Of a stretch of 17,848 nt of DNA, positions 5,611 to 12,882 are shown piece after piece. The first letter of the stretch is position 1, and each line of letters starts with the position of its first letter. The notes beneath the pieces were generated by a model, which was given only the letters and a program-made list of their open reading frames with translations, made no database searches and was not told the origin of the DNA. This stretch comes from an uncultured Eubacteriales bacterium (GTDB lineage: Bacteria; Bacillota; Clostridia; Oscillospirales; CAG-382): positions 1-17,848 of the forward strand of contig URCT01000045.1 of NCBI GenBank assembly GCA_900546385.1, written 5' to 3'. Position numbers and translations under genes: made by a program.

Positions 5611-8481
5611 ATGCCAGCAAAAAGAACACCCGATATTAAGCCGAAAACGGCCAAAACGCCGTCCGGTGCTGCCAAAAATGAGAAAGGCAAAAACGAAAAA
5701 GCGGCCAAACAGCGTGAAGAGAATCTTCGGTTAAAAGAAGAGATTAAAACGCTCAAAAAAAGCCGTGACCTCGAAAGCACCTTTTCCTATAATTATATGC
5801 CGTATATACTGCTGTTTCTCGGCCTGTTTTTGGGAATCTGCTTTATCATTCCCGAAAAAATGGGCTTTGTCGGCTATTTGGTGCGGTTTTTGCGCGGCTT
5901 GTTTTCCGCAGGCGCGGCCTTTTTGCCGGTTTGCCTGATTGTCGAGGCTCTGCTCTGGAAAAACGATATGAAGCACGGCCGTTTGAAGGCCAAAGCCTGT
6001 ATCGATGCCGGGTTTATCGCTTCGGTCGCCATTTTGACGCATTTGGTTTCGATTACCTCTGCGCCGGAAGCGGAAAAAGTGTTGTTTGACGGCTATCGGC
6101 TGCTTGGCGACGACAGTCTGTATGCGCTTGGAAAGCTGTATAAGGGCGGCGGCATCATTGGCGGCGTGCTTGCCAATGTCATGCGGATGATTACCGACCT
6201 TGGCGCATGGATTATCGCGGTTTTTGCGGTGGTATTGCTCGCCTTTGCCGTACTCGGCATTACGCCGCTCGACATTGCCGCATATCTCGGCGAACGGGTC
6301 AAATCCGGCGTGTACAATGCACGCGTGCGCCGCAAAGAGGATTTACGCCGGCAGATCGACCGTGAAAAGCAGCTGCCGCTTACCGAAGAACCGGTCATGC
6401 CCAAAAAGAAGAAAGCGTATCTTGCCGGCGTAGGCGATGACGACGAAACGGAAATAACGGATAAAACAAGCGAAAAAACCGTCGAACCGGAGGCGGAAGC
6501 CGCCCGGCCGCAAACAGATCCGGATAACGTTTTCGATTCGGATGAATGCGGCGACGACAAGCCGGAATTTCCGGAGCTTGCCATTTCGCCGGATGCGGTG
6601 CGCCTTGCCACCGGCAGTGCGGCGAGTACGTTTGACGCGGTGACCGAGGATGAAGCCGTAACGCCCGACCCGGCGGTGTACGACAGCATCAAAGATCGCG
6701 TGCGCTTTACCGATAAGCCTGACGCGGCGCATGACGGCGAAGCGGCGGAAAGCGCGGACGAAGACGATTTGTCGGACAAGCCGACAGAAGACTCGAACGT
6801 GGAAGAAATCAATCTTGCGGATATTTTCACCGAGGATGCCGTGATCGCCGCTGCCGGCGTTACCGCCGATACATCGGTGCTTACCGGCACGGGCGACGGT
6901 GCGGAGCTTGCGGCAAGTGCCGAAGAGACCGGTGAAAAACAAGAGGTGAAGGTAGAGCCGAAGCCGGATCCGGCGGAATTATACCGTTTTCCGGACATCG
7001 ACTTTTTGCAGAAAGATCCCAACCCTGCCACCTTTGCCGTGACCGATGAAATCAAGAGCACCTCGGTGAAGCTTGTCGAAACGCTTGCCAACTTCGGCGT
7101 TAAAACCAAAATCACCAACATCTGCTGCGGCCCGACGGTCACGCGCTACGAATTGCAGCCGGAGATCGGCGTGCGCGTCAAGTCGATCCAAAACCTTTCG
7201 GACGATATCGCCTTGCATCTTGCGGCGGCCGGTGTACGTATCGAAGCACCCATTCCCGGCAAACAGGCGGTCGGTATCGAAATCCCGAATAAGACGGTTT
7301 CGACGGTGTATATCCGGAATTTGATTGAAAATCCCAAATTTGCCCAACAGAAGAGCCGCCTTTCGGTGTGCTTAGGCATGGACGTTGCCGGAAGCCCGGT
7401 GTATATGGACATTGCCAAAATGCCGCACTTACTCATTGCCGGTGCGACCGGTATGGGTAAATCGGTGTGTATCAACAGCTTTATTGTCAGCCTTTTGTAT
7501 AAGGCGCGTCCGGACGAATGCCGGTTATTGCTCATTGACCCGAAAAAAGTGGAATTCGGCGTGTACAACGGGATGCCGCACCTTCTTGTCCCGGTCGTGA
7601 GCGACCCGAAAAAGGCAGCCGGTTCGCTTGCCTGGGCTGTCAACGAAATGGAACGCCGCTTCCAGCTCATTGAAGAAGTCGGCGTGCGCGACATCGATTC
7701 CTATAATAAAGCCACCGAAAACGACCCGGAAAAAGAGCATATGCCGAAGGTGGTCATCATCATCGACGAGCTTGCCGACCTCATGATGACGGCGCGCGAC
7801 AGCGTGGAAAACTCCATCTGCCGTATCGCGCAAAAGGCAAGAGCCGCCGGTATGCACCTTGTCATCGGTACCCAGCGTCCGTCGGTTGACGTCATCACCG
7901 GCCTTATCAAGGCCAACGTGCCGTCGCGTATTGCCTGCACGGTAGCATCGCAGGTCGATTCGCGCACCATCATCGATGTGGCCGGCGCGGAAAAATTGCT
8001 CGGCCGCGGTGATATGCTGTATGCGCCGGTCGGTAGCATGAAGCCGATCCGCGTGCAAGGCTCGTTTGTGACCGACAGTGAGATCGAGAAAATCATCGAC
8101 TTCTTAAAGAGCGGCACAGAGGCCGTTTACGATACCGATATCATTGACAGCATCGAGCGCGAAGCCGAACATTGCGGCGAAAAGAAGAAAGGCCGCGGCT
8201 CTTCGGAGGACGGCGGCGACGAATACGACACAGAGGATCGCGATTCGATTCTCGAGTCGGACGACGCAATGTTCGATGCCATCAAGGTGGCGGTGGATGC
8301 CAATATGATTTCCACGTCGCTGCTACAGCGCAAGCTGTCGCTCGGCTATTCCAGAGCGGCACGCATTGTCGATAAGCTGGAAAAACTCGGCATTGTCGGC
8401 CCGTTTGAAGGCTCTAAGCCGCGCAAGGTGCTGATCACGCCGCAGGAATATCTGGAACTCAAAATGAATCACGGACGGTAA
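5611..8481 (+). CDS. ftsK: FtsK/SpoIIIE-family DNA translocase
   Basis: A membrane-anchored hexameric ATPase that pumps double-stranded DNA through the closing septum during chromosome segregation or sporulation. The 956 residues begin with a basic, lysine-rich stretch (1-55). Four or five membrane segments follow at about 64-80, 95-115, 128-149 and 180-217. An acidic, low-complexity linker spans about 265-465. The motor covers about 480-860, with Walker A GATGMGKS (611-618), Walker B VVIIIDE (714-720) and the IGTQRPSVDVITG segment. The C-terminal gamma winged helix (about 884-950), with LGYSRAARIVDKLEKLGIVG, reads polarity sequences on DNA. The Met in the Walker A loop, where Ser is commoner, is a mild variant. 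Only a weak purine-rich SD precedes the ATG. It is third in the lexA operon, and the MBL gene follows after 40 bases. FtsK and SpoIIIE cannot be told apart from sequence alone. Confidence 0.95.
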   Translation: MPAKRTPDIKPKTAKTPSGAAKNEKGKNEKAAKQREENLRLKEEIKTLKKSRDLESTFSYNYMPYILLFLGLFLGICFIIPEKMGFVGYLVRFLRGLFSAGAAFLPVCLIVEALLWKNDMKHGRLKAKACIDAGFIASVAILTHLVSITSAPEAEKVLFDGYRLLGDDSLYALGKLYKGGGIIGGVLANVMRMITDLGAWIIAVFAVVLLAFAVLGITPLDIAAYLGERVKSGVYNARVRRKEDLRRQIDREKQLPLTEEPVMPKKKKAYLAGVGDDDETEITDKTSEKTVEPEAEAARPQTDPDNVFDSDECGDDKPEFPELAISPDAVRLATGSAASTFDAVTEDEAVTPDPAVYDSIKDRVRFTDKPDAAHDGEAAESADEDDLSDKPTEDSNVEEINLADIFTEDAVIAAAGVTADTSVLTGTGDGAELAASAEETGEKQEVKVEPKPDPAELYRFPDIDFLQKDPNPATFAVTDEIKSTSVKLVETLANFGVKTKITNICCGPTVTRYELQPEIGVRVKSIQNLSDDIALHLAAAGVRIEAPIPGKQAVGIEIPNKTVSTVYIRNLIENPKFAQQKSRLSVCLGMDVAGSPVYMDIAKMPHLLIAGATGMGKSVCINSFIVSLLYKARPDECRLLLIDPKKVEFGVYNGMPHLLVPVVSDPKKAAGSLAWAVNEMERRFQLIEEVGVRDIDSYNKATENDPEKEHMPKVVIIIDELADLMMTARDSVENSICRIAQKARAAGMHLVIGTQRPSVDVITGLIKANVPSRIACTVASQVDSRTIIDVAGAEKLLGRGDMLYAPVGSMKPIRVQGSFVTDSEIEKIIDFLKSGTEAVYDTDIIDSIEREAEHCGEKKKGRGSSEDGGDEYDTEDRDSILESDDAMFDAIKVAVDANMISTSLLQRKLSLGYSRAARIVDKLEKLGIVGPFEGSKPRKVLITPQEYLELKMNHGR

Positions 8482-8521
8482 TTTTCAAAACGAAAACGGA
8501 CGGCGAAAGGAGCGCGGCAAG

Positions 8522-9487
8522 ATGCGAAAAAAGACGTTTGCACTGTATCCGAACGGAAAAGCGCGCCATCAAACGGTCAAGCTTTTGGCTCTTGTCATCG
8601 CGCTTGTCTATGTGGCGTTCACCGCGCTTCATGATAAAAACGAGCGTAAAAACGCCCAAACGGCTTTTTTACAGGCAGACGGTCTCTTTGCCGCCTATTT
8701 TATCGATGTCGGCCAAGGCGACGCCACGCTTCTTGTTGCACCGAACGGTGAGAGTATGCTCATCGACTGCGGCCCGACGGAAAATGCCGATTATCTCATC
8801 AAATACATGAACGATGTCGGCGTGCAGACGTTAGACTATCTGATTCTCACGCATCCGCATGAGGATCATTACGGCGGCGCCAGTGCCGTCATCGAGAATT
8901 TCCCGGTGGAAAACTTTCTCATTCAGGGCGACAGCACCGAAATGTATCCGTATGACCGCCTTATTTACATGGTCACGCACAACCGCTTTGACACGGAAAC
9001 GGCGGTGATCGGCGCGTATATCGACGATAAGTTCACGTTTGCGGACACGGCAGAGTTTCGGATCTTTGCGCCCGAAAAGGCCGATCCGGACGACGCCAAC
9101 GAATCCAGCCTTGCGCTTAAGCTTGTCTATGGCGAAACGTCGTTTTTGTTCACGGGCGACGCGGAAAAAGGCTCGGAAAACGCGATGCTTGCCGATGGCT
9201 ATAACCTGAAAGCCGATGTGTTCTCCACCGGACACCATGGCTCGGCCACCTCCAATTCCGACGGCTTTATCGCGGCGGTTTCGCCGACATATGCCGTCGT
9301 CAGCTGCGGCAAAAACAACAGCTACGGTCATCCGCACAAGAAAACGCTTGCCACCTTCGAAAAATACGGCGTGACGGTGTTGCGTACCGATGAAAGCGGC
9401 GATATCGTGCTGTTGTCCGACGGAAAAAGCGTTGTGTACGACGATGCAACCGGTTCGGCACGCGCCGAACGCAAAGCCGCTGCCTGA
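8522..9487 (+). CDS. Membrane-anchored ComEC/Rec2-like metallo-beta-lactamase-fold hydrolase
   Basis: The 321 residues consist of an N-terminal membrane anchor (about 20-37, VKLLALVIALVYVAFTAL) and one MBL domain resembling the extracellular C-terminal domain of ComEC. None of the channel helices of true ComEC are present. The metal motif is HPHEDH (H111, H113, D115, H116); further ligands are probably D213 (FTGDAE), H238/H239 (STGHHGS) and H270 (YGHPH). The start FIDVGQGDATLL is typical of this subfamily. The enzyme is predicted to face outward. Phosphodiesterase or nuclease action is inferred from the family; lipid or sugar-phosphate substrates are possible. The SD AAAGGAG (8506-8512) is nine bases from the ATG. 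It is the last gene of the lexA operon, ending nine bases before the convergent carboxypeptidase gene. Confidence 0.88.
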   Translation: MRKKTFALYPNGKARHQTVKLLALVIALVYVAFTALHDKNERKNAQTAFLQADGLFAAYFIDVGQGDATLLVAPNGESMLIDCGPTENADYLIKYMNDVGVQTLDYLILTHPHEDHYGGASAVIENFPVENFLIQGDSTEMYPYDRLIYMVTHNRFDTETAVIGAYIDDKFTFADTAEFRIFAPEKADPDDANESSLALKLVYGETSFLFTGDAEKGSENAMLADGYNLKADVFSTGHHGSATSNSDGFIAAVSPTYAVVSCGKNNSYGHPHKKTLATFEKYGVTVLRTDESGDIVLLSDGKSVVYDDATGSARAERKAAA

Positions 9488-9496
9488 AAACAGAGC

Positions 9497-10699
9497 CTAT
9501 GTTGAAATAACACCGGCCTTTTCGCCGACGCCCGTCTCGTGAGCGTCGGCGTTTTTGTCGGGACAGAGCGAAAATTTGCCGAGCGGCGTGCCGTTCGCGT
9601 CAAAATACTCCACCGTGCCGTGCGTTTCGGAAATCGATGCCCGATAGGAAATGACCGGTGCATTGCCTTTCGGAACGGTGAGGAAAATGCCGTCCGGATT
9701 GGAAAAATGCGTTTGGTGCGCATAAACGCCGAAGGCGTGTTCCGCGGCGATTTCGACAGTATCAAACTGCGCGGAGGCATACGAGAGCATGGCCATATGG
9801 TCGTTCCAATCGTTGCCGTCGTCGAGCGTGACGGCGATGAACAGCGAACCGTCCTTTTCGGCGGCACTCACAAGGCAGCGTCCGGCCGCTTTGGTAAAGC
9901 CGGTTTTCACGCCGACGGCACCGTCATACAGCCGCAGAAGCTTGTTGTGATTGAAAAAATAGCGTGTTAATTCGCCGTCCAAGGAGGGCGAAATGTGTTT
10001 TTTGGTCGCGACGGTGGTTCGAAAGAATTCGTTTTTCATGGCTTCGGCGGTGATGCGCGCAAGCTCGTAGGCGGTGGTGTAATGCCCGTCGGCGGAAAGC
10101 CCGTGCGGATTTTCAAAATGTGTGTCGCACAGCCCGAGTGCGGCCGCTTTTTGGTTCATGAGGGCGGCAAAAGAGGGAATATCGCCGGCCGCCGCCACGG
10201 CAAGCGTGTGTGCCGCGTCGTTGCCTGATTCGAGAAGCAGTCCGTATAACAGCTCCTTCACCGTAATTTTCTCGTTCTCACGCAGGTAAATCGACGAGCC
10301 TTCGACAAGCGTTGCCTCCTTGGGAACGGTGACGACCGCATCAAGCGGCAAATGCTCGAGAACGACCAGCGCGGTCATGATTTTGGTGGTGCTTGCCATG
10401 GGAAGGTGCAGATTGCTGCTTTTTTCGTATAAAACCGCGCCGCTTTTGCCGTCAATTAAGCAGGCCGCCTTGGCATAGGTCTGCGGCGGTGAGCCGGTGC
10501 TTTCCCCTAAAAGCGGAACGGTTACCGAAACGGGAAGTGACGGTGCGGCGGTGTTGTATTTTGCGGAAAGACCGACTACGGCGACACAGCAGAATAAGGC
10601 GATACAGGCGGCAAAGCAGAGAAAAAAGCCCGACGCGGCCGTTTTTTTGCGTGTTCGGCATGGCGGTGCGGACGGCAAGCGGATACATTTCATAGACAT
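9497..10699 (-). CDS. D-alanyl-D-alanine carboxypeptidase (S11 family, PBP5/DacF-like)
   Basis: Trims the terminal D-Ala from peptidoglycan stem peptides outside the membrane. It has 400 residues, with a basic N-terminus and a hydrophobic signal or anchor segment at about 24-46. The three penicillin-binding motifs are intact: STTK (S103 nucleophile, K106), SGN (158-160) and KTG (265-267). From about 330 a small beta-rich C-terminal domain follows, as in PBP5-type enzymes. Two starts are possible: the ATG at 10697-10699, only four bases from GAAAGG, or the ATG at 10691-10693, ten bases from it. It is a single-gene unit convergent with the MBL gene. Its 3' coding end carries, on the other strand, the terminator of the lexA operon. 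No clear terminator of its own was seen. DacF (sporulation) versus vegetative DacA cannot be decided. Confidence 0.95.
   Translation of the reverse strand: MSMKCIRLPSAPPCRTRKKTAASGFFLCFAACIALFCCVAVVGLSAKYNTAAPSLPVSVTVPLLGESTGSPPQTYAKAACLIDGKSGAVLYEKSSNLHLPMASTTKIMTALVVLEHLPLDAVVTVPKEATLVEGSSIYLRENEKITVKELLYGLLLESGNDAAHTLAVAAAGDIPSFAALMNQKAAALGLCDTHFENPHGLSADGHYTTAYELARITAEAMKNEFFRTTVATKKHISPSLDGELTRYFFNHNKLLRLYDGAVGVKTGFTKAAGRCLVSAAEKDGSLFIAVTLDDGNDWNDHMAMLSYASAQFDTVEIAAEHAFGVYAHQTHFSNPDGIFLTVPKGNAPVISYRASISETHGTVEYFDANGTPLGKFSLCPDKNADAHETGVGEKAGVIST
9523..9556 (+). terminator. Rho-independent terminator of the lexA-comF-ftsK-MBL operon
   Basis: A 9-bp GC-rich stem, CGCCGACGC (9523-9531) with GCGTCGGCG (9543-9551), has an 11-base loop and is followed directly by five T (9552-9556). 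It lies 36 bases beyond the MBL stop and inside the antisense 3' coding end of the carboxypeptidase gene. Confidence 0.75.
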
Positions 10700-10762
10700 A
10701 CGGCCTTTCGAACGGTTGATAAAGAAGGACGGCTTTCGGCGGCAAGCGTGCCGCAGAGGACG

Positions 10763-10792
10763 CTTATAGAAATATACGGAAGAATTTCACAA
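10763..10792 (-). promoter_or_regulatory. Candidate promoter of the carboxypeptidase gene
   Basis: On the minus strand: -35 TTGTGA (10787-10792), an 18-bp spacer, and -10 TATAAG (10763-10768). This is about 65 bases upstream of the start codon. The match is moderate and no better pair was found in the divergent spacer. Confidence 0.4.
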
Positions 10793-10799
10793 AATATGA

Positions 10800-10828
10800 T
10801 TGACAAAGTTTCGACGAGTGTTTATAAT
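10800..10828 (+). promoter_or_regulatory. Perfect-consensus sigma-A promoter of the ttcA-like gene
   Basis: -35 TTGACA (10800-10805), exactly 17 bp, and -10 TATAAT (10823-10828) match the consensus at all twelve positions. The start codon of the TtcA-family gene is 30 bases downstream, with the SD GGAG at 10847-10850, so the leader is short. Confidence 0.88.
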
Positions 10829-10858
10829 AAGACCGTACATTTTTTTGGAGAAACAAAC

Positions 10859-11626
10859 ATGGCTTATACCTATCAGATTCGAAGAATTCTCAGCTATACA
10901 CGCCGGGCGGTCGATGATTTTCACATGATCGAAGAGGGCGACCGGATCGCCGTCGGCTTATCCGGCGGCAAGGATTCACTTGCGCTTTTGTGTTCGCTCG
11001 CGTCACTGCGCGGCTTTTATCCCAAGCATTTTGAGCTGGAAGCCGTGACCATGGATCCCGGTTTTTACAAGGCCGGTATGGGAAGCGAAGCCGAAACGCG
11101 CGAGGGCTTTGCGCACCTTGCCGCGCTGTGCGAACAGCTCGGCGTGCATTTCACGCTTTTTGAAACCGAGCTTGCAAAGCTGATTTTCGACGAGCGCAAG
11201 GAGTCTAATCCCTGCTCGTTATGCGCCCGTATGCGCCGCGGGATGTTACATGACCGCGCCAAGGAGCTTGAATGCAACAAAATCGCACTCGGGCATCATT
11301 TTGACGACGCCGTCGAAACGTTCATGATGAATCTGTTCAATGAGGGACGCATCGCCTGTTTTTCGCCGGTGACGTATCTCGACCGTAAGCAGATTACCAT
11401 GATCCGGCCTCTTGTGTATGCGCCGGAAAAGGATATCCGCTATTTTATCAACCATTCCGATCTGCCGGTGCTTGGCAGTCCCTGTCCGATGGACAAGACC
11501 AGCGACCGCGAACGCTACAAAAAGATGCTTGCTGCCATGGACAGAGAAAACAAAGGCTTAAAGCACCGCATTTTGGGTGCGATGCAGAAAGCGGACATCG
11601 ACGGCTGGCAGCCGAAAAAGAACTAA
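10859..11626 (+). CDS. ttcA: TtcA-family tRNA 2-thiocytidine synthetase (PP-loop ATPase)
   Basis: TtcA puts sulfur on cytidine 32 of certain tRNAs, using ATP and an iron-sulfur cluster. The 255-residue protein has the PP-loop SGGKDS (35-40), the cysteine pair C119 and C122 (PCSLCARMRRG) and a third cysteine C209 (GSPCPMD), the usual three cluster ligands. GHHFDDAVETF (145-155) is the second family motif. An ORF reading from 10748 adds 37 residues, but those codons cover the consensus promoter, so the ATG at 10859 with GGAG eight bases upstream is chosen. An endonuclease/phosphatase-family gene follows after 47 bases. Clostridial members are often named only TtcA family, and the exact target nucleotide is not proven for them. 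Confidence 0.88.
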   Translation: MAYTYQIRRILSYTRRAVDDFHMIEEGDRIAVGLSGGKDSLALLCSLASLRGFYPKHFELEAVTMDPGFYKAGMGSEAETREGFAHLAALCEQLGVHFTLFETELAKLIFDERKESNPCSLCARMRRGMLHDRAKELECNKIALGHHFDDAVETFMMNLFNEGRIACFSPVTYLDRKQITMIRPLVYAPEKDIRYFINHSDLPVLGSPCPMDKTSDRERYKKMLAAMDRENKGLKHRILGAMQKADIDGWQPKKN

Positions 11627-11673
11627 AACCGACATCCGGTTTCGGATTGCCGTAAAATAAAGGAGAATAAAAG

Positions 11674-12432
11674 ATGCTTGTAAATGCAATGACATTCAAT
11701 ATCCGTTTTGATACGCTTGACGACGGTGCAAACTGCTTTGAGGGCAGAAAGGCACTTATCAAAGAGTTCATCGACCGCGAAAAACCGGATGTTATCGGTT
11801 TTCAGGAGGTTATGCCGCATGTGCGCGAATGGCTGTGCGGCAACCTGCCGGATTACACCGTTTTGGGCATGGGACGAAATCCCGACTATTCCGGCGAAAG
11901 CGTGTCGATTGCTTACCGCAAGGATGTGTTCGACCTTGTCAAATTCGACCAGTTCTGGCTGTCCGATACGCCGGATGTGCCCGGTTCGCGCTATGTGCTC
12001 GACCAAAGTCCCTGCCCGCGCATTTCCGTGCAGGCAACGCTTGTTTCCCGCAAAGAAGGCAAGCTCTTTACGTTCGCAAACACCCACCTCGACCATGTCG
12101 GCGCGTATGCCCGTCTTTGCGGGGCGTCGCTTCTCATGACAAAACTGCTTTCCGAAAACAAGTATCCGTTTATCTTAACCGGTGATTTCAATGCCCTTCC
12201 GGACGAGGCGTCCATCAAGGAAATCAAGAACCTCAAGGGCGTTCATGATTTAACGGCTGCCGTCAAGGAAACCACCTATCACGGCTACGGCAAGGAGACA
12301 GGCTGCAAGATTGATTACATTTTCTCCAATAAAACCGCCGTCAAAGGCACTCTTACCGTCCATAAGGACAAAAAGGGCGAGGTTTGGCTGTCTGACCACT
12401 ATCCGATCTCTGTGACTGTTGATATTCACTGA
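11674..12432 (+). CDS. Endonuclease/exonuclease/phosphatase (EEP) family hydrolase
   Basis: A magnesium-dependent phosphodiesterase or phosphatase fold shared by DNase I, exonuclease III and inositol phosphatases. In 252 residues every catalytic motif is present: N9 (TFNIRFD), E45 (IGFQEV), H138 (NTHLDH), D171/N173 (TGDFNA), D214 (KIDYIF) and D241/H242 (SDHYPI). There is no signal peptide, so it is probably cytoplasmic. TFNIRFDTL and the compact C-terminus resemble the group often annotated as endonuclease/exonuclease/phosphatase family or mRNA-deadenylase-like; the substrate may be nucleic acid, lipid or sugar phosphate. The SD AGGAG lies eight bases before the ATG. It is probably co-transcribed with the TtcA-family gene, 47 bases upstream. 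Confidence 0.9.
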   Translation: MLVNAMTFNIRFDTLDDGANCFEGRKALIKEFIDREKPDVIGFQEVMPHVREWLCGNLPDYTVLGMGRNPDYSGESVSIAYRKDVFDLVKFDQFWLSDTPDVPGSRYVLDQSPCPRISVQATLVSRKEGKLFTFANTHLDHVGAYARLCGASLLMTKLLSENKYPFILTGDFNALPDEASIKEIKNLKGVHDLTAAVKETTYHGYGKETGCKIDYIFSNKTAVKGTLTVHKDKKGEVWLSDHYPISVTVDIH

Positions 12433-12446
12433 ATTTGACACATAAA

Positions 12447-12489
12447 TTCCTTTTTTCGGCATATACTGTCTATACACCGAAAAAAGGAA
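12447..12489. promoter_or_regulatory. 13-bp perfect inverted repeat around a TATACT element, upstream of the small Cys-rich gene
   Basis: Arms TTCCTTTTTTCGG (12447-12459) and its complement (12477-12489) flank a 17-base centre that contains TATACT (12462-12467). A TTGACA lies just before it (12435-12440), but the spacing to TATACT is 21 bp, longer than usual. The right arm runs into the purine-rich SD region of the following gene. It could be a repressor operator or an RNA switch. It lacks the trailing T tract of a forward terminator. Confidence 0.55.
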
Positions 12490-12500
12490 AGGGGATTTGT

Positions 12501-12686
12501 GTGAGACAGCAAGAAATAAAGCCGCAAAACGATGTTTATCGCGAAATGGTCGAACGGTATTGTCATGTAGTCGATTCCAATGTGCCGGTCTGCCGTTATA
12601 CCGAGAACGGGAAAACGGTTTTTGAATGCTCAAAACGGGCGTATTGTGAAAAAAACGGCGGCTGTCATAACAACCGCTACCGCTAA
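12501..12686 (+). CDS. Small cysteine-rich protein of unknown function
   Basis: A 61-residue protein starting at GTG, with the SD AAAGGGG (12488-12494) six bases upstream. A reading from TTG at 12435 would add 22 codons, but that stretch is the -35-like box and the inverted repeat, so the shorter form is preferred. The C-terminal two thirds carry C21, H22, C31, C43, C49, C55 and H56, with the tail CSKRAYCEKNGGCHNNRY. The spacing (C-x9-C-x11-C-x5-C-x5-C) suggests a small metal-binding or disulfide-bonded fold. There is no signal peptide and no membrane segment, so a cytoplasmic zinc or iron-sulfur role is more likely than a secreted one. I do not recognise the family. It lies between the EEP gene and the large surface protein, with its own apparent terminator at 12746-12792. 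Confidence 0.6.
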   Translation: MRQQEIKPQNDVYREMVERYCHVVDSNVPVCRYTENGKTVFECSKRAYCEKNGGCHNNRYR

Positions 12687-12745
12687 AGCCGGTTGCTCTT
12701 GTGAAAACTACACAAGATGCTCCGGTCAAAATGAACATTGTGCAC

Positions 12746-12792
12746 AAAAATCGCGCGCGTGTAGATTTTGTATTTACAACGCCGCGATTTTT
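12746..12792 (+). terminator. Terminator-like hairpin after the small Cys-rich gene, overlapping the next promoter
   Basis: A perfect 10-bp outer stem, AAAAATCGCG (12746-12755) with CGCGATTTTT (12783-12792), continues inward with GCGTGTA (12757-12763) against 12775-12782 with single-base bulges. The T-rich right arm runs into another T before the -10 of the next gene. The -35 of that promoter (12773-12778) lies inside the right side of the hairpin. Confidence 0.6.
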
Positions 12793-12801
12793 TGCTATAA
12801 T
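12773..12801 (+). promoter_or_regulatory. Strong extended -10 sigma-A promoter of the large surface protein gene
   Basis: -35 TTTACA (12773-12778; one mismatch to consensus), a 17-bp spacer, and perfect -10 TATAAT (12796-12801) preceded by TGC (extended -10). The start codon is 82 bases beyond the -10. The leader has no riboswitch that I recognise. Confidence 0.85.
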
Positions 12802-12882
12802 ATACTATGGATCGGCTGTGGTTCTGTCGGAGGATCGAAGCGGATTCCGAATATTTCAACCCAAAAGTAAAAGGAGAAAGCA

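Noticed and set aside
6093..7142. A 349-codon minus-strand frame opposite ftsK, rich in Ser and Thr
   Set aside because: It mirrors the low-complexity acidic linker of FtsK; no domain and no SD.
9453..9470. A 7-bp dyad near the MBL 3' end as terminator of the carboxypeptidase gene
   Set aside because: No U tract follows on the minus strand, and it lies in conserved coding frame; unsupported.
10748..10858. N-terminal extension of the TtcA-family protein from an upstream ATG
   Set aside because: It would place the perfect promoter inside the coding sequence; the ATG at 10859 has its own SD and matches the family start.
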